Source of the DNA: Desulfobacterium sp.
GTDB lineage: Bacteria > Desulfobacterota > Desulfobacteria > Desulfobacterales > Desulfobacteraceae
Direction: 5' to 3'
Length of the DNA: 64,000 nucleotides
NCBI GenBank assembly: GCA_030145245.1
Contig: JAQYWC010000043.1
Coordinates: 94,863 to 158,862 of the forward strand
In this document: positions 16,056 through 23,697 of the stretch, in pieces
Numbering within the stretch: the first letter of the stretch is position 1
Layout: every line of letters begins with the position of its first letter
Notes under the pieces: generated by a model
Told to the model about the DNA's origin: nothing
The model's input: only the letters and a program-made list of their open reading frames with translations
Databases searched by the model: none
Position numbers and translations under genes: made by a program

Positions 16056-17957
16056 TTATTTTACGTCGATACCCTCAGCATATTCCGACAAGCCCAGATT
16101 TTCCAGCGTGTCTGTGTTGGGGATTCCGGTCGCCAGATCCCATCCGCGGGATTCATAGTACTCTTTGAGCATCTGATCATAATTCCGGATACCGCATTCA
16201 GGTGTATCTTTATAGCTCCCGAATTCAGGAACCTTTTTGACCCGGGAAGGCAACTGGTCGTCGGCAACACCAAGGCCCTCACGGACATTGAATAACCGCT
16301 GCAGATTCAAGGTTCTTGAACCGACTCTGATCAACTCTTTTTCGGTCATGTCCCATCCGGTTGTGGCATTGAGCATTTCAAGCCACAAATCCGGGCTCAG
16401 GCCGGCATAGCTCATGAACTTACAGGTGGTCAGAATATCCGGTAGAACCATACCATCCTGGAGCAGGGCACAATCCGTGCCCTTGCCTTTTTCATCCCAG
16501 CGGCCAACGGTTTCCGGATCCCGGACCCCGTGTTTTTGCATGCCCCAATCCATTTTACCCCGGTCAAAGGCCATCCCTTCCAGGGGATGAATATGGCACA
16601 TGCCACGATTGGCAGTTCCGTATGCCACGGCAAGAACCTTACCGGAACGGCCGTCATGGGCAGGACCTTCCAGCCCTTTCACATGAACGGCAAATTCAGA
16701 GGCGCCCCGGCCGATCTTTTCAGCCGCAACTTTGACCCCGTCAGCCAGAAGATCCCCCAGCCCCTCACGGTTACAGATCATTTTAAGCAGTTTGGGCAGC
16801 ACATCGGGATTTCCCCATTCCAGGTCAAGCCCCCCAAGCAGTTCCGGCGGCAGAAGATTGCGCTCCATACACTCCATGGCAAAGCCGATCACCGCCCCGG
16901 ATGAAATGGTATCCATCCCCATATCATTGCAAAGATAATCGCAATGGACCGCGGCGTTCATGTCCTTGTTCACGACAAATGCAGTAAATGCGGAGATACT
17001 TTCATATTCACCGCCCTCATGAACGGGTGTTGCAAACGGCCCTTCCTTGACCTGTACAATACGGCCACAGGCAATGGGACAGCCGGAATAGCATCCGTTT
17101 GCACGTACCAGATTTTTTTCCTGGAACATATCAAACAACTCAGGCCCCTTTCCCCAGCTGTTGGATTTCCAGTTTTTGGTGGGCCAGTCCCCATCTTCAT
17201 CATTGGCAGCCATATCGCCAATGGTGCCATATTTGTGAAACCCGTCACGCATCTCATCGGATCGAACCGTTTTCATGGCATGTCTGGTGGCAGCCAAAAA
17301 TCGTTTCTTGTCCCCATGCCCGGCCTTTTGATTACCCCCAACGCACACCGCCAAAAGTTTTTTGGACCCAAGTACTGCCCCGCCGCCCCCACGGCCTGCT
17401 GCGCGATCCCGCAGCATCACAGAGGAAAATTTCACCATATTTTCACCGGCAGGGCCAATGGTCATGGCAGAGCCACGGGCGACATCTTTAAGGATATTTT
17501 CTTCCAGCCAGTCGGTTTTTTCATAAACGGTTTTCCCTGCAATTGGCGCGGCGTCATGGAGTTGGGCACAGCCATTGATCACCGACAAAAATTTCGGCGT
17601 ATCGGATTTGCCTTCAACCACAATAAAATCCACACCGGCACGCCGCATATCCGGCCCGAAATTTCCGCCGCAACGGGACTCGCCCCAGGCATTGGTCTGG
17701 GGCGATTTAAAACAGACCATGACACTTCCGCCCCCGGGAACCAGGTTCTCAGACAAAGGGCTGGTTGAAAAAATTATTTTATTATCCGGCCCCAGGGGAT
17801 CGGCTTTGGCCGGAACCTCCGTGTACAGCAAATGGGCTGAATACCCGGCACCGCCAATAAATTTGCGTGCAATTTTGGGATCAACGTCTTCCAGGGTGCA
17901 CACACTGGCCGTTAAATTTACCCGTAACAGTTTACCTGCATATCCGGCTAACATCAT
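16056..17957 (-). CDS. aor: Tungsten-dependent aldehyde:ferredoxin oxidoreductase
   Basis: 633 residues from the ATG at 17957; this start has AAGGA about ten bases upstream and avoids overlapping the MoaD-like gene, unlike an ATG seven codons earlier. The N-terminal domain shows the AOR signature (GKLLRVNLT, IGGAGYSAHLLY, ESRCGGNFGP). The [4Fe-4S] Cys cluster appears as CYSGCPIAC with the fourth Cys near the C-terminus (LTTCKF). The usual spacing is CxxCxxxC; here one extra residue gives CxxxCxxxC. Family role: oxidation of aldehydes to acids with ferredoxin, using tungsten bis-pterin. It is the last gene of a run with dedicated cofactor-sulfur genes and an L-serine dehydratase. Confidence 0.93.
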   Translation of the reverse strand: MMLAGYAGKLLRVNLTASVCTLEDVDPKIARKFIGGAGYSAHLLYTEVPAKADPLGPDNKIIFSTSPLSENLVPGGGSVMVCFKSPQTNAWGESRCGGNFGPDMRRAGVDFIVVEGKSDTPKFLSVINGCAQLHDAAPIAGKTVYEKTDWLEENILKDVARGSAMTIGPAGENMVKFSSVMLRDRAAGRGGGGAVLGSKKLLAVCVGGNQKAGHGDKKRFLAATRHAMKTVRSDEMRDGFHKYGTIGDMAANDEDGDWPTKNWKSNSWGKGPELFDMFQEKNLVRANGCYSGCPIACGRIVQVKEGPFATPVHEGGEYESISAFTAFVVNKDMNAAVHCDYLCNDMGMDTISSGAVIGFAMECMERNLLPPELLGGLDLEWGNPDVLPKLLKMICNREGLGDLLADGVKVAAEKIGRGASEFAVHVKGLEGPAHDGRSGKVLAVAYGTANRGMCHIHPLEGMAFDRGKMDWGMQKHGVRDPETVGRWDEKGKGTDCALLQDGMVLPDILTTCKFMSYAGLSPDLWLEMLNATTGWDMTEKELIRVGSRTLNLQRLFNVREGLGVADDQLPSRVKKVPEFGSYKDTPECGIRNYDQMLKEYYESRGWDLATGIPNTDTLENLGLSEYAEGIDVK

Positions 17958-17970
17958 TCTAAATATTTCC

Positions 17971-18249
17971 TTATCCACCGATTAAGAATCGGTTGCATTT
18001 TATATGTTGGTTTTCTTTGAGTTCAATGGAATAGTCGGTGATCACAACCCCGTCAATGGACAGGGTGATGGGTCCCCGGAAGAATTTCTTTTCCCGATTC
18101 CACACGGACCCGGGCAGTTGGCTGCCCACGTGCCCGTCAATCCGACGAATAAGATCATTGACCGTACTATGTTCCGGCAGATCAAACGCGTGCATATCAA
18201 AGGGAAATTTTTCCCTGAGCATCCCGCATATTTCCAGCACAATTTTCAT
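17971..18249 (-). CDS. MoaD/ThiS-like ubiquitin-fold sulfur carrier
   Basis: 92 residues ending in Gly-Gly (FLIGG), the site that is adenylated and thiocarboxylated in MoaD and ThiS. The beta-grasp pattern (KIVLEICGMLREKFP, later PITLSIDGVVITD, then I-K) fits MoaD. It lies between the AOR gene and a ThiF/MoeB-like gene, a pairing known from other AOR loci. It probably supplies dithiolene sulfur for the tungstopterin of this enzyme. Confidence 0.85.
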   Translation of the reverse strand: MKIVLEICGMLREKFPFDMHAFDLPEHSTVNDLIRRIDGHVGSQLPGSVWNREKKFFRGPITLSIDGVVITDYSIELKENQHIKCNRFLIGG

Positions 18250-18262
18250 GGATGGAACCTCC

Positions 18263-19030
18263 TTATTGTTCTGCGTCCGAACCCAGGTTCCCGCACACGG
18301 GACACCCTGCAGACCGATGGGCAGACAGTTTCCCTATCTCCTGGCACATGCCGTCGTAACAATAGATCCGATTGTTTTTCAGCATCCTTGTACCGGTAAG
18401 GGCCCCAACCGCCATTGACGCCATCATGCTGCCAACGATGCCCGCAGTGGCACCCAACACCCAGACCGGATGGATCATGGGCGTTGAGGCCTGTTTTTTC
18501 TCCAGATAACACCCCAGGCAAACATAATCTTTTAATCCGGGATCCATATACAGCACCTGCCCCTGATACTCTTCGCAGGCACCATGGAGCAACGGGATGT
18601 TATGGGCAAAGCATGTTTGTATGGCAATTTTTCTTGCATCAAAACTGTCCAGGCAATCCAGAACCATGGAATATGAACCGGCCTGGGTACCCGGCACAAC
18701 AACGTCTGCATTATCTGAAGTCAAATAGGCATTGATACCCCCCACCTTCACCCGGGGAGCCATTTTTTCAACGGCCCGGACCGCACAGTCCACTTTGGAT
18801 TTGCCGATGTCATCCCCTGTGTACAGAAACTGCCTGTTTAAATTGGAAAGCCCGACAACATCTCCGTCACAAAGGGTCATCCGGCCGACACCGGCCATTG
18901 AAAGATAGGTGGCAACGGCACATCCAAGCCCGCCAACCCCCAAAATAAGAACAGAGCTGTTTTGCAGTTTTTTCTGGGCCTTGATTCCAAAACCCGGCAT
19001 ATTCACCTGACGGTCATACCTGGCAGACAT
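18263..19030 (-). CDS. ThiF/MoeB/HesA-family adenylyltransferase
   Basis: 255 residues from the ATG at 19030 (AGGAG upstream); the longer frame overlaps sdaA and has no ribosome site. ATP-binding GVGGLG at 31-36, then the family block CDGDVVGLSNLNRQ, and two zinc CxxC pairs (CLGC near 180; CPVC near the end). It should adenylate the Gly-Gly tail of the adjacent MoaD-like protein, 13 bases downstream. Neither rhodanese domain nor thiazole genes are nearby, so tungstopterin synthesis is the likely role. Confidence 0.88.
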   Translation of the reverse strand: MSARYDRQVNMPGFGIKAQKKLQNSSVLILGVGGLGCAVATYLSMAGVGRMTLCDGDVVGLSNLNRQFLYTGDDIGKSKVDCAVRAVEKMAPRVKVGGINAYLTSDNADVVVPGTQAGSYSMVLDCLDSFDARKIAIQTCFAHNIPLLHGACEEYQGQVLYMDPGLKDYVCLGCYLEKKQASTPMIHPVWVLGATAGIVGSMMASMAVGALTGTRMLKNNRIYCYDGMCQEIGKLSAHRSAGCPVCGNLGSDAEQ

Positions 19031-19043
19031 GGCCTGACTCCTT

Positions 19044-20270
19044 TTATTGCCCAGGGGATTCTTCATTTTTCCGGCTCTTATACATCCCGGCAAGGCCTCC
19101 CACGGAGGTTTCCCGGTATAAACTTGGCAGATCATGGCCGGTCTGCTTCATCACCGAAACCACTTCATCAAAGGAAATCAGGTGGGACCCATCCGACAAA
19201 ATGGACATCTGAGCCGCAGACAAGGCCCGGGTGGCGGCACAGGCATTTCTTTCGATACAGGGAATTTGCACAAGGCCGTCCACAGGATCACAGGTCAGTC
19301 CCAGATGATGCTCAAGCCCCATTTCAGCGGCATACTCAATCTGACGCAAGGATCCGCCCAACAGCTGACACACAGCCGCAGCCGCCATGGCACAGGCCGA
19401 CCCCACCTCTCCCTGGCACCCCACTTCCGCACCTGAAATGGAGGCATTTTTTTTAATGACATTGCCGAAAACCCCTGCCGTGGCCAAGGCCTTGACCATG
19501 TCCGGGTCCGTCAGGCTTTGTTTTTTCTGCATAGAATACAAAACAGCCGGAACAATCCCGCAGGACCCGCAGGTAGGTGCGGTCACAATGGTTCCCCCTC
19601 CGGCATTTTCCTCTGCAACAGCCAGGGCATAGGCTGTTATCAAACCGGTTTCCTGCATATCTTCTGCGGCAGACCGGGTTCTCTGATAATAGGTCCAGGC
19701 CTTCCGGCCAAGTCCGATGGATCCCGGTAAAACCCCTTGGGAATTCAGCCCTCTCTCCACAGCGGCTTTCATGGCATGCCAGACAGATTCCAAATGTTCA
19801 AATACGGTCTTGTTTTCATGTTCTGCAACATATTCCCAATAGGTGATTCCCCTTTGGGCACATTGATCCATGATTTCCTGAAGATTTTTATGGGGATATA
19901 CCGGTTCAGCCTGTGTAACAATATCCTCCGGGGTACGAACACTGCCCCCGCCCACACTGAAATAGATCTGTGATCCCAGCAAAGCGGCGGACGATGAAAA
20001 GGCTTCAAATTTCATCCCGTTGGGATGCTGGGGCAAACTGTGATCCGGCTGCCAGATCAGGGTCAGTTTTTCCCGGCCAAAAACCGCATACAAAGCCTGG
20101 TCCGTTAAATGCCCTTTGCCTGTTGCGGCAAGACTGCCATACAAAGTGACCCGGTACTGATCCGCCTGGGGATAGCGGGCAGCAAACCGCTCCCCGGCGA
20201 ATCTTGGTCCCATGGTATGGCTTGACGATGGACCAAGCCCGATACGATAAAGTGCTTTTAAACTCTCCAT
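19044..20270 (-). CDS. sdaA: L-serine ammonia-lyase (iron-sulfur L-serine dehydratase), single chain
   Basis: 408 residues. The N-terminal (beta-type) domain has the signature IGLGPSSSHTMGP. The alpha-type domain carries the [4Fe-4S] cysteines in APTCGSCGIVPA, GCQGEVGSACAM and CDPVDGLVQIPC. Both domains in one chain is the SdaA/SdaB form. It deaminates L-serine to pyruvate; related enzymes take other 3-hydroxy amino acids, which the neighbours (symporter, AOR) make worth considering. The ThiF-like gene starts 13 bases after its stop. Confidence 0.9.
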   Translation of the reverse strand: MESLKALYRIGLGPSSSHTMGPRFAGERFAARYPQADQYRVTLYGSLAATGKGHLTDQALYAVFGREKLTLIWQPDHSLPQHPNGMKFEAFSSSAALLGSQIYFSVGGGSVRTPEDIVTQAEPVYPHKNLQEIMDQCAQRGITYWEYVAEHENKTVFEHLESVWHAMKAAVERGLNSQGVLPGSIGLGRKAWTYYQRTRSAAEDMQETGLITAYALAVAEENAGGGTIVTAPTCGSCGIVPAVLYSMQKKQSLTDPDMVKALATAGVFGNVIKKNASISGAEVGCQGEVGSACAMAAAAVCQLLGGSLRQIEYAAEMGLEHHLGLTCDPVDGLVQIPCIERNACAATRALSAAQMSILSDGSHLISFDEVVSVMKQTGHDLPSLYRETSVGGLAGMYKSRKNEESPGQ

Positions 20271-20305
20271 TGGAATCCTTGATAAAACGTTACATGGATG
20301 ACGAT

Positions 20306-20337
20306 TTACCGGTTAGCCCGGTAACCGCGAAAAGCGG
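20306..20337. repeat. Two small adjacent hairpins upstream of sdaA
   Basis: TTACCGG-TTAGC-CCGGTAA (20306-20324) is followed at once by CCGC-GAAAA-GCGG (20325-20337). Next to it is the palindrome GCGTTATAACGC (about 20342-20353). Together they form a structured 5' leader or operator zone for sdaA. Confidence 0.5.
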
Positions 20338-20370
20338 TTCAGCGTTATAACGCCAAGCGTAAAACCCCCA

Positions 20371-20406
20371 GAAACATATTCTTTTTTGTCAAAAAGAATA
20401 TGTTTC
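20371..20406. terminator. Perfect 16-bp hairpin, probable terminator after the epoxide-hydrolase-like gene
   Basis: GAAACATATTCTTTTT (20371-20386) pairs exactly with 20391-20406 over a 4-base loop. The stem carries an A/T run next to the loop rather than after the stem, so termination is likely but not textbook. If it works, sdaA and the AOR genes need their own promoter in 20271-20370. Confidence 0.6.
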
Positions 20407-20441
20407 CGATCAGTCAGCGAGACACAACCTTCAGCAAAAAA

Positions 20442-21593
20442 TCACCGGAAAGACCGGGCAAAATCAACAATGTCATTGATCAGCATCCCAGGTTCTTCCA
20501 AAGAGGAAAAATGCCCGCCGTGGGGAAAGGAGGTCCAGCGCTGGATGTTATAAAGGCGTTCGGCATAGGACCGGGGAGGCCAGGGAAAGCTTTCCGCCGG
20601 GAACATGGCTGCCGCTGTGGGCACATCCACCCTGGGCCGCTCTTTTGTTCCCATAATTCGTCCCCCCTCTTCCCTGCGTCCGTAATAGATCCAGGTTGAG
20701 GTGTTAAAGGTCTTGCTCACAAGGTAAACCATGATGTTTGTCAGCATGCCATCCTTGGAATGGGCACTTTCCACATCATCGCCCTCAATATCAGACCAGG
20801 CATGGAACTTTTCAACAATCCAGGCGGCCACGCCCACGGGGCTGTCCATCATGGCATAACTCAAGGTCTGGGGTTTGGTGGCCTGCTGGGTTCTGTACCC
20901 ATCCTGAAGAACAATTCCAGGCAGGGTTTCACAGGATTCTGCCCAGGCTTCCTCCTCCGGGGTTTGAGGGCCGTCAACGTGTCTCATGGTCGGAAAGTTG
21001 ATATGAATGGCCTGGCAATGGTCAAAATGATCATAGCCCAGCCAGCTGGAAATCGCACTCCCCCAGTCAGCGCCATGGGCATAGTAGGAATCATACCCTA
21101 AAACATCGATCATCAGGTCATTTAACACCTTGGCCATGGCCCTGGGACCATAGGGGCGGGGCGGGCGACCGGAAAAGCCAAAACCGGGCAAAGAAGGAAC
21201 AATCACATCAAAGGCGTCTTCCACATTACCGCCAAACCGCTCCGGATGGGCCAGTTTTTCGATAATGCCGAGACTTTCGACAAAAGACCCGGGCCATCCG
21301 TGACTGATCAGCAGCGGCATGGGATTATCCCCACTGCCTTTTTCCAGGATGTAATGCATTTCAATACCGTCAACCTGCGCTTTGAAATGATCAAAGGCAT
21401 TCATCTGCTGTTCATATTTTTTCCAGTCATAACTTTCAACCCAGTAGGAACAAAGCTCTTTCATATAATCCAGGTTGGTACCGTAATCCCATCCGCCGTC
21501 ATCGGGCATCTCATGCCATGGGAAATCTGCAACGCGTTGACGAATAGATGCAATGGTTTCATCCGGAACATTAACTTTAAAAGGCTTTACCAT
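20442..21593 (-). CDS. Epoxide hydrolase-like alpha/beta hydrolase (EHN family)
   Basis: 383 residues. The N-terminal EHN region (FKVNVPDETIASIRQRVADF) precedes the alpha/beta-hydrolase core with oxyanion motif HGWPGS (98-103), nucleophile Asp176 in GADWGS, and the catalytic His in GGHFSSLEEP near the C-terminus. This arrangement matches microsomal-type epoxide hydrolases. No signal peptide is seen, so cytosolic. The substrate is unknown. The gene lies between the symporter gene and sdaA, all in one direction, 220 bases after the symporter stop. Confidence 0.85.
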   Translation of the reverse strand: MVKPFKVNVPDETIASIRQRVADFPWHEMPDDGGWDYGTNLDYMKELCSYWVESYDWKKYEQQMNAFDHFKAQVDGIEMHYILEKGSGDNPMPLLISHGWPGSFVESLGIIEKLAHPERFGGNVEDAFDVIVPSLPGFGFSGRPPRPYGPRAMAKVLNDLMIDVLGYDSYYAHGADWGSAISSWLGYDHFDHCQAIHINFPTMRHVDGPQTPEEEAWAESCETLPGIVLQDGYRTQQATKPQTLSYAMMDSPVGVAAWIVEKFHAWSDIEGDDVESAHSKDGMLTNIMVYLVSKTFNTSTWIYYGRREEGGRIMGTKERPRVDVPTAAAMFPAESFPWPPRSYAERLYNIQRWTSFPHGGHFSSLEEPGMLINDIVDFARSFR

Positions 21594-21813
21594 AAAACAC
21601 TTCCTTTACACTTTACAGGCATTTTGATTCCACACAAAAAAGCAGACATTCAAAACACCGTCTAACGATTTAATATATTGTATTGAGAATGGTGCAGACT
21701 GACGGCTCATTTGAGCAATCAGCCTGCAAAAGTTCACGACAAAAAGCAATCAGGCAAGGTTCTGCAGGACAAAACCTGCCACAGAGGTTTTCCCACTAAT
21801 TTAAAGCAGGCCC

Positions 21814-23196
21814 CTACCACATGCGTTTTTGCACAAATTTAAAACTAAACAACGCAATGGGCATGAGCACGATATAGGCCGCAAAGACCGGCAGCATCAG
21901 CGAACCTTCCGTGGGAACAAAGGGCAGGTTCAGATACACCAGCTGGATCATCGGCAAAATAAACACATTCATGATGGCCAGCTCGACAGCAGCAGGGGAT
22001 TTAAAATCCGGGTCAATAATGCGAAGCAGCAAGATACCGGAAGCAACCGTTCCGGTGTAACATCCCAGAATCGCAAGACCGCGTTCAAAACCATATTCCG
22101 GCATACGACGGGCAAACCACAAAGCCACGAAATAGGTCAGAAGAGCGGCCACAACAACGGTGCCAAGGAAGGGAACCAGAATCGCATTGATATCACTCAT
22201 GGAGATGCCCATGAACACCGCACAAATCATATAATCGATGGTACTGCTGGTGATCCGGCGGGTACTTGAATTGTCCAGAACATGCAGACAGTCGATTTTA
22301 TCGAGCACTTTCCGGGTAACCAGTCCTGCGATCATCCCCCAGGTGTACAAAAGACCAAACCCAAGGCCGTTTATCCCTTTGGGCATGTAAACCGACCAGG
22401 CCAGGGCAAACATGTAACCCACGGCATAGAGTGCGGCCATAACGGCAATGTGAAAGGCAAAGTTATCGATATTGGCAGGGTGGGTGGTGGTTCTGGCACA
22501 TTCGACAGCCTCTCCTTTACCCATCATTCCCTTGAGAAAGCTCACCGGAAGCTCCCTGGAGCTTTGATCTGCAATCCAGCCGTTTTTAATTCCCCGGTTG
22601 GCCAGGGGAATTCCAAGACAAATGGCGCACAAAAATCCCATGGCGCCAAAGGCCAGTCCAACGCTGCTGGCACCCTGAACCCCATAGGTGCTTTCCCACA
22701 TGGTGCCATAGGCCTGGGCAGCTCCCGGAGACTGGGAAAACCCGGAGCCCACAAGATAGCCAAACCCGGTAAAGAAATCACCGCCGGAAACCATCTTCCA
22801 CAGCTCAAAGATGGTCTTTCCTGTAACACCTTGCAGGGCATAAACCAGACAATACATTAAGGCCATCCAGAGGGCGCCGTTTCGTACCCACTTGGATTTT
22901 TTTTCACCCTGTTTTTTGTCCTGTTGCATCATGCCGATGCCCACAAAACCAAAGGCAAACAAATGATAAACCAATACGCCGAAGACCTTTGACGAAATGG
23001 GCATCCAGCCCTCGGCTGTGGGCATTCCGATCAGGCCTGTATTCATCAGCACAAACCCGACAAGCCCGCCGATCAAAGATGACGGGATCAATCTCTTTTG
23101 CAAAAAAGAAATTTTAGTGCGCAAAAAAGCACCAAAAACAAGCAGAATACTGATCCAGATAAATGCTCCCACATAGGGGTAAAATGTAGCTGACAA
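21814..23196 (-). CDS. ESS-family (GltS-like) sodium:solute symporter
   Basis: 460 residues from the TTG at 23196: AGAGGAGG lies six bases before it, so the earlier in-frame TTG at 23217 is unlikely, as it would place the ribosome site inside the gene. About eleven hydrophobic segments. The paired GltS-type features are visible: SFLQKRLIPSSLIGGLVG early, and GSGFSQSPGAAQAY, which replaces the GltS pore loop. It is somewhat longer than E. coli GltS. Substrate not readable; an amino acid or carboxylate is likely. A sigma-54 promoter lies about 130 bases upstream. Confidence 0.8.
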   Translation of the reverse strand: MSATFYPYVGAFIWISILLVFGAFLRTKISFLQKRLIPSSLIGGLVGFVLMNTGLIGMPTAEGWMPISSKVFGVLVYHLFAFGFVGIGMMQQDKKQGEKKSKWVRNGALWMALMYCLVYALQGVTGKTIFELWKMVSGGDFFTGFGYLVGSGFSQSPGAAQAYGTMWESTYGVQGASSVGLAFGAMGFLCAICLGIPLANRGIKNGWIADQSSRELPVSFLKGMMGKGEAVECARTTTHPANIDNFAFHIAVMAALYAVGYMFALAWSVYMPKGINGLGFGLLYTWGMIAGLVTRKVLDKIDCLHVLDNSSTRRITSSTIDYMICAVFMGISMSDINAILVPFLGTVVVAALLTYFVALWFARRMPEYGFERGLAILGCYTGTVASGILLLRIIDPDFKSPAAVELAIMNVFILPMIQLVYLNLPFVPTEGSLMLPVFAAYIVLMPIALFSFKFVQKRMW

Positions 23197-23325
23197 AAAA
23201 TCCTCCTCTCGGTTCAAAGGGATGCTTTCCTTTGATTCAATAAAAAATTAAACTCGCCAGTGCCACTGAAAAGCCCCTTTCGGGCAGGCCTTTCGTAACG
23301 TTGTGTTATCAAAGCTCATCTGGTG

Positions 23326-23341
23326 AGCAATAAGGGTGCCA
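23326..23341 (-). promoter_or_regulatory. Sigma-54 (-24/-12) promoter of the symporter gene
   Basis: Read on the minus strand: TTGGCACCCTTATTGCT. The -24 element TGGCAC (23341-23336) and -12 element TTGCT (23330-23326) have the GG and GC dinucleotides twelve bases apart, as sigma-54 requires. The start site would be near 23315, with a leader of about 120 bases before the TTG at 23196. The divergent gene encodes a sigma-54 activator. Confidence 0.85.
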
Positions 23342-23451
23342 AGTGTAATTTTAAATTGATTTTTCAGTTAACCGTTTGATTTCTTAAAACTTATCGTTCA
23401 ATAAAAATGAACCCTTCACATTTCGCATCAGCCAGCCTTTTACACCAATCG

Positions 23452-23537
23452 GTGCAAAACTGCACTCGATTTTAAATAATAATGTTATTTTAAGGAGTTG
23501 CATCTTGTGCAAAATCGCACAAAGTGCAAACCTGCAC
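23452..23537. promoter_or_regulatory. Three 14-bp palindromic activator sites (UAS)
   Basis: GTGCAAAACTGCAC (23452-23465), GTGCAAAATCGCAC (23507-23520) and GTGCAAACCTGCAC (23524-23537) share GTGCAAA-N3-GCAC. Sites 2 and 3 are 17 bases apart centre to centre, and site 1 lies 55 further toward the promoter. They lie about 110-200 bases upstream of the -24/-12 promoter, the normal range for enhancer-binding proteins, and upstream of the activator gene itself. The rest of 23218-23697 is AT-rich with a perfect TTGACA at 23558-23563 but no convincing -10. Confidence 0.8.
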
Positions 23538-23697
23538 AAAATCGCTGACAGCAATTATTGACAAACACCTGTGATCTAAGGTAAGGGAGCTGCTAAAATA
23601 AACACATCGTTTGATGAAACATAAATTTACCCGGATTCAACCATGGAAACACAAAACCGTTTGCCCCTTATCGTAAGTAACCCCAAATGAATCACTG

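Noticed and set aside
20330..20375. TTGGCGTTATAACGC on the minus strand as a second sigma-54 promoter for sdaA
   Set aside because: GG and GC are 11 rather than 12 bases apart; the match is better explained by the GCGTTATAACGC palindrome.
23197..23217. Seven-codon longer start (TTG at 23217) for the symporter
   Set aside because: It would place the strong AGAGGAGG ribosome site inside the gene; the TTG at 23196 sits at the right distance.
23558..23590. TTGACA as a sigma-70 promoter for the sigma-54 activator gene
   Set aside because: Perfect -35 hexamer, but no acceptable -10 at 16-18 bases.
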